Assembly: GCA_016936665.1 (NCBI GenBank) | Contig: JAFGXI010000009.1 | Span: 22,648 to 86,647, forward strand | DNA from: Bacteroidales bacterium | GTDB lineage: Bacteria > Bacteroidota > Bacteroidia > Bacteroidales > JAFGXI01 | Length of the DNA stretch: 64,000 nt | Reading direction: 5' to 3' | In this document: piece by piece, positions 54,159-63,196 of the stretch | Layout: every line of letters begins with the position of its first letter | Position numbering within the stretch: position 1 is the stretch's first letter | Position numbers and translations under genes: made by a program | The notes under the pieces: generated by a model | What the model was told of the DNA's origin: nothing | What the model saw: only the letters and a program-made list of their open reading frames with translations | The model's database searches: none

Positions 54159-57077
54159 TTAATTATTTAATAATAATGGAATTTCAATATCCACTTTAGT
54201 ACCAGCAGCTTGGCCTTTATCGTCTATTAAATCGTGATAAACCACCTGCATGTCGTTTCCGTATAAACGATTTATTATTCTTAATCGTGCCTCCGTAATT
54301 TTAGCTCCCATCGACTTATGATTTCTTCTTCGTAGCTTGTTAATTTCGGTAGATTTAGACCTTCCTACACCATTATCTTCTACCGCACAATTTATTAAGT
54401 CTTCTTTTAAAGTTATAGAAACCCGAAGCAGTCCATCGTTTGTTTCTTTATGCATTAAACCATGCCATATGGCATTTTCTACATAAGGTTGTATTAATAG
54501 AGTTGGCAGTACCGTTCTGGACTGATCGATTTCGCTATCAATATAAATTGTATAGGTGAACTTTTTATCGAAGCGCAACTGTTCTAACTGAATATATAAC
54601 TCTAAAGCTTCAATTTCTTCTGCAATACTAACTTGTTTTTTAAATGAATTATCAAGTGTAATTCGCATTAACTTAGCAAACATTGCCAAATATATATTGG
54701 ATGCTTTTTTATCGTTTATATTGATGTAGTATTGGATAGAGCTTAGTGTATTGAAGATAAAATGCGGATTCATTTGTTGTGCCAAAGCCTCTTGTTTTAA
54801 CTCGCTCAAGCGATCCTGTAAAGAAGACCTCTTTTTAGCCTCAATTAATTTAATTTGGGAAATTCTGTAAAACACGAAAAAAGTCGTCCCGAGAATTAAT
54901 ACAATTCCAATCAGCTCGAACCACCATCTTTGCCATACAGGCTGAAGAATTTCGAACGAAAAAGTAGCCGGTTTATCGGACCAAACACCATCCTCGTTTT
55001 GAGCATAAACCTCGAAAAGATATTTAGCTGGTTGTAGGTTTGGATAGCGTATTGTACGAGAAGATGTTATCACCCATTCTCTGTCTGCACCCGATAGTTT
55101 ATATTTATACATCACAGCTTTTGGATTGATGAAATTGGGAGAAATGTATTCGATAAATAATTGGTTTTGATCGTATTCAAGCACGATATTGCTTTCCCAA
55201 TCCATTGGTTGTTCGTTGATTGCAACAGCGTTAATGTTGACATATGGTGTGTTGTAATTAACTCTAATACTATCCTCATAAAAATAACTTAACCCACAAT
55301 CTGTACCTACAAACAGCTGATCATCTTTAAAAAATAAGCTTAATATGATATTAGAAGACAAACCATTATGTCGATAATATGTTTTAATTTCTAATTTATT
55401 ACCTTCAAACGATATTGAGTTAAGACCATTATTAGACCCTGCCCATATTTTATTTTTCGTTACACAAATAGAAGAAATGATATTAGAACTTAATCCATTT
55501 TCTTCATTTATACTTTTCAGTTTGCCATTTTTATAATATAAAATACCATTCCCAGATGTGGCTAACAAAAGACCATTTTGGTATTTTTCTATGTCAATAA
55601 TTTTTACTTTCAACCTATCATCATGAGGGAGTACTTCATTTAGCAGATTATTTTTTAAGGCTATTACACCACTGTTTGAAGCAATAAACATAGTATCGTT
55701 TAATATTGAAACAGCATTATAGTCTAATAGAGCTAGCGGTTCATGAATATTGTGTAATATAGTTGTTGTGTCGGAAAAATATGGCACGTAGCCAACTTGA
55801 TGGCCACAATATATTATGCCAGAATCGACGTCTAATATATCGTTTATATAAACCGAAGAGTATTGATTTGTTGTGGGCATAAAAAATTTGGGTGTCTCTT
55901 CGGATTTATCACTTAAATGGCCAAACATTGTACCTCCAAATAGAAGTGTATTGAGTTTAAAAGAATATGCAATGCTATTAATTAACTGATTATTTACATT
56001 ATACCAATCTACAACTTTTCCGGATTGAACTTCTATTAGCTTATCGTTTCCAGATAAAAGCCATACTCCATTTTTTTTATTCGAATCAGTTATTTCATTA
56101 ATCTTTTTAGACTTTTCGTCGGAAAACAGTAAACTATTAACTTGAGTATTTTTTATAATAAATGCACCGTTTAGAGTTGTAAAAAGCAATGCATCGCTAC
56201 CTAATTTTTTAACTGACGTAACTGTATAATCTTCTAAGAAGTGTTGTAACGGATGATTTAAATCCTTCTGATTGTATTTAAAGACTCCTTTATTATATGG
56301 ACTAATCCATACAAACCCATCGTCGTCAACATCCATCCAAGCGATCTTATTCTTAGAAATCAACTCACTCTTATTTTCAGAAATTTTAAATAGCTCAAAA
56401 CCACTAGAAAACAAAAACGAACTATCGTTTAGGCTGAGTATATAAATATTACCAACACTTTTATTTTCAATCTCATACTTAAAACTGTATTTTTTATTTT
56501 TTGTTTCTACCATTAACATCCAATGCTGGAAATTTTTCATATGCTCTAAATTGGTAGAATATCTGAATATGCTATTTGATATTTGATTAATAAATAAAAA
56601 CGCGTTTAAATTATTTTGAAAAATATTACCTATTGAATCTATATAAATTTCTCCCTGACCTCTAGTTCCAAAACTTACATTGTCATTTTCATCAACATAA
56701 AAAGTATTGTTAAAGATGTGGGTTCGCTTCCAGAGCGTTTTAGATATTTGATCGTTGAACTTATACTCATGTATTTTATCATTGAAAAAATAGGAAAGTT
56801 GCGATGAAGAGGAAATAAACCAAATCCTGCCCTTAATGTCCTCAAACATAGACAGTATTACATTATCTGCCAACCCTTCTTTAATGGTGTAATTAATAAA
56901 CTGAACACCATCGTACTTACTAACACCGTTGTCTGTAGCAAACCAAAGGTATCCTTCCCTGTCGATAAGAGTATAATAAATTTCGTTACTTGTAAGGCCT
57001 TCATCAACAGTGATGCTCTCGTATTCTTGTGCTTGAATTGGTTTAAATGAAGAAATTAATAAGAATAACACGACCAT
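54159..57077 (-). CDS. LytS-type sensor histidine kinase with two-component propeller
   Basis: The start is set at ATG 57077 so that the protein begins with the signal peptide MVVLFLLISSFKPIQAQ; the frame opens further upstream, but that part has no family similarity and overlaps the divergent asnB. The 972-residue product has an N-terminal sensor of two-component regulator propeller repeats (YTLIDREGYLWFATDNGVSKYDG-type units; GLSSNIISSICVTKNKIWAG), a Y_Y_Y domain, a transmembrane helix (FELIGIVLILGTTFFVFYRI), a coiled coil, and a LytS-type kinase: QQMNPHFIFNTLSS (the His box) and VEDNGVGRSKS (ATP lid). It would sense an outside signal and phosphorylate the LytTR regulator. Confidence 0.92.
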   Translation of the reverse strand: MVVLFLLISSFKPIQAQEYESITVDEGLTSNEIYYTLIDREGYLWFATDNGVSKYDGVQFINYTIKEGLADNVILSMFEDIKGRIWFISSSSQLSYFFNDKIHEYKFNDQISKTLWKRTHIFNNTFYVDENDNVSFGTRGQGEIYIDSIGNIFQNNLNAFLFINQISNSIFRYSTNLEHMKNFQHWMLMVETKNKKYSFKYEIENKSVGNIYILSLNDSSFLFSSGFELFKISENKSELISKNKIAWMDVDDDGFVWISPYNKGVFKYNQKDLNHPLQHFLEDYTVTSVKKLGSDALLFTTLNGAFIIKNTQVNSLLFSDEKSKKINEITDSNKKNGVWLLSGNDKLIEVQSGKVVDWYNVNNQLINSIAYSFKLNTLLFGGTMFGHLSDKSEETPKFFMPTTNQYSSVYINDILDVDSGIIYCGHQVGYVPYFSDTTTILHNIHEPLALLDYNAVSILNDTMFIASNSGVIALKNNLLNEVLPHDDRLKVKIIDIEKYQNGLLLATSGNGILYYKNGKLKSINEENGLSSNIISSICVTKNKIWAGSNNGLNSISFEGNKLEIKTYYRHNGLSSNIILSLFFKDDQLFVGTDCGLSYFYEDSIRVNYNTPYVNINAVAINEQPMDWESNIVLEYDQNQLFIEYISPNFINPKAVMYKYKLSGADREWVITSSRTIRYPNLQPAKYLFEVYAQNEDGVWSDKPATFSFEILQPVWQRWWFELIGIVLILGTTFFVFYRISQIKLIEAKKRSSLQDRLSELKQEALAQQMNPHFIFNTLSSIQYYININDKKASNIYLAMFAKLMRITLDNSFKKQVSIAEEIEALELYIQLEQLRFDKKFTYTIYIDSEIDQSRTVLPTLLIQPYVENAIWHGLMHKETNDGLLRVSITLKEDLINCAVEDNGVGRSKSTEINKLRRRNHKSMGAKITEARLRIINRLYGNDMQVVYHDLIDDKGQAAGTKVDIEIPLLLNN

Positions 57078-57185
57078 TCTTATCAAATTACTTTTACTTT
57101 GTACTAATATTTGTTGCAAGTATGGCACTTCGAGAAAGATGCTTTGATTTTTTATTAAATTATAAAAACAGTAAAATAATAAAAG

Positions 57186-59003
57186 ATGTGTGGAATAAAC
57201 GGTTTTTTTAGTAATAAAAATATTAATAAAATTGAAGAGCGAATTCGTAAAATGAATCATGCTATCTCTCATAGGGGTCCTGATGCTAACAAATATGAAA
57301 TTTTCGATAATTATTCAGCCTTTGGTCATCTTCGCTTATCGATTATTGACACCGACGAGCGTTCTCATCAACCGATGTTCAGTAACAGTGGAAGGTATAC
57401 AATAGTCTTTAACGGCGAAATTTACAATTTTAAAGAATTAAAAAAAGAAGTCGATTACCCATTTAAAACAGAATCCGATACAGAGCTCATATTAGCCTAT
57501 ATCGAAACTAAAGGATTAGATAATTTTCTGTCGAAATGTAATGGTATGTTCGCATTTGCTTTGTACGACCATGTTAAGAAGCAAGTTATTCTGGTAAGAG
57601 ACCGACTTGGCATTAAACCTTTATATTACTACTTTGAAAATGGCTTACTCATCTTTTCCTCTGAAATAAATGGCATTCTAAATAGTGGATTAATAGAACC
57701 CGAATTTAACGAATTGGCAATTGACGATTATTTAGCATACAGATATGTTAGAGAACCTTATACATTCTTTTCGAACATTAAACAGTTAGAAGCAGGATAT
57801 TTTATCAGCTTTTCTAAAGGTCGAGTTTTAAGTAAACAAAAATACTGGCAAATTCCGGATGAGCTTAATACAAACTCAAACTACTCTGAGAACGACATTA
57901 AGAAAGAATTTAAAACACAAATAAACTCGGCAATTAACAGACGATTGATGTCCGATGTTGCTTTAGGAACATACTTAAGCGGAGGTATTGATTCTAGTTT
58001 AATTACAGCCATTACTGCAAAAAAAATAAATAAACCGCTCAACACTTATACCATAGGTTTTGAAGATCTGAACGAATTTGAATATGCTAATATGGTGGCA
58101 AAAAAATACAAAACGAATCACCATGAAATTGTTCAAAAAAGAGAAGATTATTTTTCTTTAACAGAAGAAGTAATTCTTTATAAAGGTGCCCCTTTAAGCG
58201 TTCCTAATGAGATTCCTTTATCCCAAATGTCGAAAGTCCTAAAAAAAGATATTACGGTCGTTTTGTCCGGAGAAGGGGCAGATGAACTTATGGGCGGATA
58301 TGGCAAAATATTCCGATCTGCATTCGATTTTAAAAACCATATTTTCGACCAATCTTTCTATAAATATTTCAGAGGATTATACGAATATACACCCCGAAAA
58401 TTGAGAGATGAGTTTATCCTTTCAAAAGAAAACTACAGAACAGAATTCGACGATAAAATTAATTATGACTTTGCTAATCATTCCAATGAAGAAAATATCT
58501 TTCGTTTTTTTCATAAATATCATATAAAAGGCTTGTTAGGACGACTCGATACCACTACAATGTTGGCAAGCGTCGAAGCCAGAGTCCCGTTTTTAGATCA
58601 CGAGCTCATCGAATTTTCGTACAATAATATCCCTTACAACCTTAAATTAAAATGGAAAAGTAATTCGAGTAAAGAAACCGCTAAAGCAAAATTTGCTAGA
58701 GAATATAGTGAGTTATTAGACATCCCCAAATATTTATTACGGGAACTCGCCTACGAGCACCTGCCTGAGAATGTAGTAGATAGAAAGAAAATGGGATTTC
58801 CGGTGCCTTTAAATAAGTGGTTTAATTTGATTTCTGAAAAAGCCTTAGTAACTTTGTCGGAGTCGAGTTGGTTGAATACAAAAAAATTAGATGAACTCGT
58901 ATCCAAAACAAAAAGCAACGAAAGATTTGGACAAATCTTATGGATGTTTATGAATATTGAGGTATTTAAACAATTATTTTTTAACCGAAAATGGAAATAC
59001 TAA
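57186..59003 (+). CDS. Asparagine synthase (glutamine-hydrolysing)-like amidotransferase
   Basis: The 605-residue product has the N-terminal nucleophile Cys2 in MCGINGFF, the glutaminase-domain phrases HRGPDANKYEIFDN, GHLRLSIID and RDRLGIKPLYYY, and a synthetase domain with the pyrophosphate loop YLSGGIDSSLITAI and LSGEGADELMGGYGK. This is the AsnB class; in polysaccharide clusters such enzymes often amidate sugar acids instead of making asparagine. It starts a plus-strand pair with the TagD-like gene (1 bp apart) and is divergent from the sensor kinase. Confidence 0.93.
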   Translation: MCGINGFFSNKNINKIEERIRKMNHAISHRGPDANKYEIFDNYSAFGHLRLSIIDTDERSHQPMFSNSGRYTIVFNGEIYNFKELKKEVDYPFKTESDTELILAYIETKGLDNFLSKCNGMFAFALYDHVKKQVILVRDRLGIKPLYYYFENGLLIFSSEINGILNSGLIEPEFNELAIDDYLAYRYVREPYTFFSNIKQLEAGYFISFSKGRVLSKQKYWQIPDELNTNSNYSENDIKKEFKTQINSAINRRLMSDVALGTYLSGGIDSSLITAITAKKINKPLNTYTIGFEDLNEFEYANMVAKKYKTNHHEIVQKREDYFSLTEEVILYKGAPLSVPNEIPLSQMSKVLKKDITVVLSGEGADELMGGYGKIFRSAFDFKNHIFDQSFYKYFRGLYEYTPRKLRDEFILSKENYRTEFDDKINYDFANHSNEENIFRFFHKYHIKGLLGRLDTTTMLASVEARVPFLDHELIEFSYNNIPYNLKLKWKSNSSKETAKAKFAREYSELLDIPKYLLRELAYEHLPENVVDRKKMGFPVPLNKWFNLISEKALVTLSESSWLNTKKLDELVSKTKSNERFGQILWMFMNIEVFKQLFFNRKWKY

Positions 59004-59004
59004 A

Positions 59005-59421
59005 ATGATTATAGGATATACAACAGGCGTTTTTGACCTTTTTCACGTAGGGCATTTGAATATACTAAGAAACGCAAAAACCTTTTGCGATAAATTAATT
59101 GTTGGTGTTACAACCGACGAATTAGTTGAATATAAAAACAAAAAAGTTGTAATACCATACGAAGAGCGAATCGAAATTGTTAGAAACATCAAATATGTCG
59201 ATGTGGCTGTTCCTCAATATACCATGGATAAATTTGAAGCATGGGAACGATATAAATTCGATATGATGTTTGTTGGAGACGACTGGTTTAGAACCGAAAA
59301 ATGGGATGAGCTCGATAAGCAATTTAAAAATCTGGGAGTGAAAATCATTTACTTCCCGTATACACAAGGAACATCATCTACATTAATCAACGAAACTTTA
59401 AAACAATTGCGAAATCGTTAA
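59005..59421 (+). CDS. TagD-like glycerol-3-phosphate cytidylyltransferase
   Basis: The start at ATG 59005 immediately after the asnB stop gives [20 protein letters not shown], the exact family N-terminus; the frame opens earlier at 58957 inside asnB. The 138-residue product has the CTP-binding HVGH (HxGH) motif, the [12 protein letters not shown] region and the C-terminal [12 protein letters not shown] (equivalent of RTEGISTT). It would make CDP-glycerol from CTP and glycerol 3-phosphate. Its 3' end overlaps the convergent glycerophosphotransferase gene by 4 bp. Confidence 0.88.
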   Translation: MIIGYTTGVFDLFHVGHLNILRNAKTFCDKLIVGVTTDELVEYKNKKVVIPYEERIEIVRNIKYVDVAVPQYTMDKFEAWERYKFDMMFVGDDWFRTEKWDELDKQFKNLGVKIIYFPYTQGTSSTLINETLKQLRNR

Positions 59422-60644
59422 TGTTTTTTTAAAAAATCCATTACTCTTTTCGAAGCATTTCCATCGTTATACAGGTATGCTGTATTTCGCATTTTTTGCC
59501 TTTCAGCAACAAACTGGTCATCGCCATTTAATACTTTAAGCAATTCTATTTCCAAATCTTCTTGCTTATGTATTTTCGAACCGGCTGTAATATCGAAGAA
59601 ATCTGAACGGATCGGACGATCTTCTTGTAAATATTTATCGTAATCGAAAATATAAAATACAATTGGCCTATCTTGTAAAAAATAATCAAGATAAATAGAA
59701 GAGTAGTCTGTAATTAGTACGTCTGCTTGTTTTAGGATTGGGTAAATATCCAGATACTTATCGTAATATAAAATCCTATCATAATTATCGATGCTAAAAT
59801 CATCGGAATAAGGATGTAGTTTGATAATGAAATAAAAATTATTAGCTTGACAAAACAGATTCAAACGTTCCAAGTCAAATGCTCCGTCTGCCAATACACT
59901 TCCTCCTTTATCTCGAAATGTTGGCGTGTATAAAATAACTTTTCCACCATCTTCTCTGATCGATTTAGCTATATTGTACACATGACGATCTGCTCCTATC
60001 AATTCTTTTTCCGTAATATTTCTATAAAAAATATCATTTCTGGCTTGTCCAAAATTTAATATATGATTGTACTTAAAAGCATTTTTATAAAAGTTTTCTT
60101 CGAAATATTTTGATGTGGAAATTAGGGCATAATATTTTGGAAAGGTGCCTAATAGAAACCCTTTTGTATAAATTAATGCCCTATATTTTGAATCTCTGAT
60201 GCGTGGATTATCGCGCTCTATTCGTTTAAACCCGATGCCATGCCATAATTGTACTTTTTTTGTAAAAAACAAAAAATAATATTTCAAATTAAAAACCCAT
60301 TTTATATTATCAACGATAACAAACTCCGCTCGCAACATTATAAAAAAAGCTTTCCACGACGGATAAGGCAGTATGTTAGTTATACCTTCTTTAATTAAAG
60401 TTTTAACAGTAGATGGTGAATCTGAAATAAAATACGCATTCTCATTATTTTCTATTAAATAATTAAAAAAATATTTTGTGTTATCGACGTAAAGCCCATC
60501 TCTACCAATAACTACAAATAATCCTTTCTTTTTTACAATAAAAAAGGCAGACAAAGGAATAATGATTGTCCACCCTATGAGAATTTGAAAATTTAATAAC
60601 AATTTTTTTGCAGTCGTGTTTTGGCTATATATTTTTTTACTCAT
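59418..60644 (-). CDS. CDP-glycerol/CDP-ribitol phosphotransferase-like enzyme (TagB/TagF family)
   Basis: Transfers glycerol phosphate or ribitol phosphate from its CDP donor to a growing polymer. The 408-residue product has a membrane-associated N-terminus, [47 protein letters not shown], and IKLHPY-containing and [24 protein letters not shown], the standard motifs of the family. It lies last in the minus-strand operon. It resembles the second copy at 62003-63196 and probably has a distinct role (for example priming versus chain extension). Confidence 0.9.
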   Translation of the reverse strand: MSKKIYSQNTTAKKLLLNFQILIGWTIIIPLSAFFIVKKKGLFVVIGRDGLYVDNTKYFFNYLIENNENAYFISDSPSTVKTLIKEGITNILPYPSWKAFFIMLRAEFVIVDNIKWVFNLKYYFLFFTKKVQLWHGIGFKRIERDNPRIRDSKYRALIYTKGFLLGTFPKYYALISTSKYFEENFYKNAFKYNHILNFGQARNDIFYRNITEKELIGADRHVYNIAKSIREDGGKVILYTPTFRDKGGSVLADGAFDLERLNLFCQANNFYFIIKLHPYSDDFSIDNYDRILYYDKYLDIYPILKQADVLITDYSSIYLDYFLQDRPIVFYIFDYDKYLQEDRPIRSDFFDITAGSKIHKQEDLEIELLKVLNGDDQFVAERQKMRNTAYLYNDGNASKRVMDFLKKH

Positions 60645-60650
60645 TAAACT

Positions 60651-61343
60651 TTATTTTCTTTCTCTTACTTGAATTACCTGTCCTTCAATAACATCGGACT
60701 GATCGGTTAACAAAAAGCTAACAATACCTGCCACTTTCGATGTTTGCATTATAGTTCTTGGGTCTTCATTAGGTGCTAATTTTCGCCTTAAGTCGGTAGC
60801 GGTTCTTCCGGGAGCAACAATAAAAACTTTAATATTATATTCTCTAAGTTCTTCGGCCATGGTTTCCGAGAAATTGATTAAACCGGCTTTGCTTGCAGCG
60901 TAAGCAGACCACCCAGGACGAGCAGTTAAACCAGCCGTAGATGCAATATTAACAATCTTACCTCCTGTTTTTTTCATAAATCGAACTACTTCTTTAGTCA
61001 TTAAGAAAGCACCTGTTAAATTTACAGCAAGTGTTTTATTCCAGTCTTCTAGGCTCGTTTCGAATATACTTTTCGGTTCTACATAGCCTGCGTTATTGAT
61101 TAAAACATCAATTTTTCCATACCGTTCTACAACTTGATTAACCATTAACTTAACAGAATCTTGATCTTCAACATTTGTTTTTATCAAACTGTACGATGTG
61201 TAGCCTTTTAAGTTCAACTCTGCATATTCCGGATTCCTAGACGCTAATACAACATAATATCCTGTTCTGAGTAAATCGAGTGCTATTTCTAAACCTATAC
61301 CTTGACTTGCGCCTGTAACAATTGCAACTTTTTTATCTGTCAT
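60651..61343 (-). CDS. SDR-family reductase, probable ribulose-5-phosphate reductase
   Basis: The 230-residue product is a classical SDR with VAIVTGASQGIGLEI (cofactor loop), LINNAGYVEPKSIF, the NIASTAGL and YAASKAGLINF pair (Ser/Tyr-x-x-x-Lys catalytic residues) and PGRTATDLRRKLAPNEDPRT. It starts 2 bp after a TarI/IspD-like gene. In Haemophilus-type capsule loci an IspD-like and an SDR domain are fused into one CDP-ribitol synthase (Bcs1/Acs1). The adjacency here looks like the unfused form, so the likely role is reduction of ribulose 5-phosphate to ribitol 5-phosphate. Ketoacyl reductase is an alternative. Confidence 0.8.
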   Translation of the reverse strand: MTDKKVAIVTGASQGIGLEIALDLLRTGYYVVLASRNPEYAELNLKGYTSYSLIKTNVEDQDSVKLMVNQVVERYGKIDVLINNAGYVEPKSIFETSLEDWNKTLAVNLTGAFLMTKEVVRFMKKTGGKIVNIASTAGLTARPGWSAYAASKAGLINFSETMAEELREYNIKVFIVAPGRTATDLRRKLAPNEDPRTIMQTSKVAGIVSFLLTDQSDVIEGQVIQVRERK

Positions 61344-61345
61344 AG

Positions 61346-61999
61346 CTAAGACATTAATTGTTCTGCGATAATAATATCAAGGGGAGTTGTTATTTTTATA
61401 TTATTCTCAATTCCTTCGATAAACTTAACCTTATGTCCATATTTAAAGGTTAAAATACTGTCTTCAGTTGCTAAGAAACCTTCCTTAAATGCTTTTTCGT
61501 GAGAAGATCTCAATACATCTGTTTTAAAGACTTGAGGAAGTTGAATATTGTGCAACTGGCTTCTATCCAGTATATCTGTCATATATTCGCGACCAACCGA
61601 AACCGTAAACGGAATTGGAATCGTTGGTACAATAGCTAATTCTTCAGGGTATTTTGTAAACTGCTCTAAAAAACTCTCGAAAATTAATGGCCGCGCAGCT
61701 TCATGAATCATTACACGATCTGTTGTAACGTGTTTCAATGCATTATAAACAGATTCTTGACGAGTTTTACCGCCTTCTACCAACGTTATTTTTGTAATAT
61801 TATAATCTTCAAAAGCTTTTTCGTATAAAGATTTAAACTCTTCGTTAAACGTCGTATAGATATTATCAATCCATTCGATTTTTTCTAAAACTTCTAGGGC
61901 ATAAACTAAAATTGGCTTCCCTTTTAATTTATAAAATTGCTTAGGGACGACTTGTTTCATTCTGCTACCAACGCCCGCAGCTAAAAAAATACAATCCAT
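61346..61999 (-). CDS. TarI/IspD-family cytidylyltransferase
   Basis: The 217-residue product has FLAAGVGSRMKQVVPKQFYKLKGKP-type N-terminal motifs (MKQVVPKQF), VEGGKTRQESVYNAL and MIHEAARPLI, all shared by IspD and ribitol-5-phosphate cytidylyltransferase TarI. The arrangement with an SDR gene and two CDP-polyol phosphotransferase genes favours CDP-ribitol synthesis. IspD, needed by the MEP pathway that dxr feeds, is not seen elsewhere in the window and is the alternative. Starts 3 bp after the upstream gene. Confidence 0.82.
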   Translation of the reverse strand: MDCIFLAAGVGSRMKQVVPKQFYKLKGKPILVYALEVLEKIEWIDNIYTTFNEEFKSLYEKAFEDYNITKITLVEGGKTRQESVYNALKHVTTDRVMIHEAARPLIFESFLEQFTKYPEELAIVPTIPIPFTVSVGREYMTDILDRSQLHNIQLPQVFKTDVLRSSHEKAFKEGFLATEDSILTFKYGHKVKFIEGIENNIKITTPLDIIIAEQLMS

Positions 62000-62002
62000 T
62001 GA

Positions 62003-63196
62003 CTAAAGTGTTAAAAAATCAATTATTCGTTGCGAAGCTTTATCATCTTGAAATTCATAAGACAGATTTATAATTTCTTGTCTTTGTTCTGAGTAATCGT
62101 CACGCCCTTTAAAAAGAGTTGCTACTAAAACCTCTTCTAATTCGTTTTGTGAATAGCACTTTGTTCCGGGTGTAATGTCAAGATAATCGGCTCTCAAATT
62201 ATTTTCATTAAGATGATATGCTTCATAGTCTGCAAGATAAAAAATGATTGGCTTATTTAATAATATATAATCCAAATAAATCGAAGAATAATCCGTAATC
62301 ATTAGATCTGCTAGAGAAAAAAGAGGGTAAATATCTTTGGCCTTCTGATAATATAAAACATTAGAATAGCCGTTAAGCTCCGAAAGTGATGATAAACTAT
62401 GAGGTTTGACGACGAAAAGTATATTGTTGTTTTTACAATAAATATCTAAACTTTCGTAGTTGATTAATGTTTCTTCAATTTTTGAGCGATATGTAGGCGA
62501 ATATAATACCACTTTCGCATTATTTTTTCTTTTTTCTTCGACGAGTAAGTTAATAATCTTTTCGTCCGACCCGATAAGATCGAGCTCATTAGGCAAACGA
62601 TATAATGCATCGTTCCTTGGTTGGCCAAAATTCTTGATGTGTTTATAGAAAAATGCTCCTTTGTAAAGATGTTCAGTATAATAATCCGAAGTTGATGCAA
62701 ACAAGTGATATTTAATTAACTGGCCCCTCAGCAACCCATATAATATTCTGAATTTCTTCAGTCGAGACTTGGTAAACTGATCTGTTGCCATTTCAATTTT
62801 TTTTGATCCAACGCCATGCCACAACTGTATTTTTTTTGCTTTAATAGATAAATGATATTTAAAATTTGTAAACCACCCCGAATAATCTACAGCAATAACC
62901 GATGCTCTTAACAATACCCAAATAGCCTTTACACTTGGGTAATACAGGATATCTCTACATTGATTTTTTTTATTCCGAACATCAGAAATATGGTAACTGA
63001 GCCAATCTTGTCGGCTCTTCTTTAGGTAAATAAACAAATACTTAGTGTTGTCGGAAAATAAAACTTTATTTCTCGATACCGTTACAAATAATCGTTTATT
63101 TCTTGGGATTAGCAATGCTAAAGGAGCTACAACCAACCATCCGAAAATAATTAAAAACAATGAGCTTACTATATCAGTAATTTTACTTTTCGACAT
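62003..63196 (-). CDS. CDP-glycerol/CDP-ribitol phosphotransferase-like enzyme, second copy
   Basis: The 397-residue product has the same family motifs as the gene at 59418: KIQLWHGVGSKKIEMA, HIKNFGQPRNDALYRL, VVLYSPTYRSKIEE, FVVKPHSLSS and [26 protein letters not shown] hydrophobic N-terminus (LFLIIFGWLVVAPLALLIP) suggests membrane association. It lies between the glycosyltransferase (14-bp overlap) and the TarI/IspD-like gene. Confidence 0.9.
   Translation of the reverse strand: MSKSKITDIVSSLFLIIFGWLVVAPLALLIPRNKRLFVTVSRNKVLFSDNTKYLFIYLKKSRQDWLSYHISDVRNKKNQCRDILYYPSVKAIWVLLRASVIAVDYSGWFTNFKYHLSIKAKKIQLWHGVGSKKIEMATDQFTKSRLKKFRILYGLLRGQLIKYHLFASTSDYYTEHLYKGAFFYKHIKNFGQPRNDALYRLPNELDLIGSDEKIINLLVEEKRKNNAKVVLYSPTYRSKIEETLINYESLDIYCKNNNILFVVKPHSLSSLSELNGYSNVLYYQKAKDIYPLFSLADLMITDYSSIYLDYILLNKPIIFYLADYEAYHLNENNLRADYLDITPGTKCYSQNELEEVLVATLFKGRDDYSEQRQEIINLSYEFQDDKASQRIIDFLTL

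Noticed and set aside
57078..57272. Long N-terminal extension of the sensor kinase (65 residues)
   Set aside because: It overlaps the divergent asnB gene, lacks similarity to the family, and would hide a good signal peptide.
61346..61999. Calling this gene the housekeeping ispD
   Set aside because: The family match alone cannot decide, but the adjacent SDR and two CDP-polyol phosphotransferase genes favour a TarI role; kept as an alternative only.
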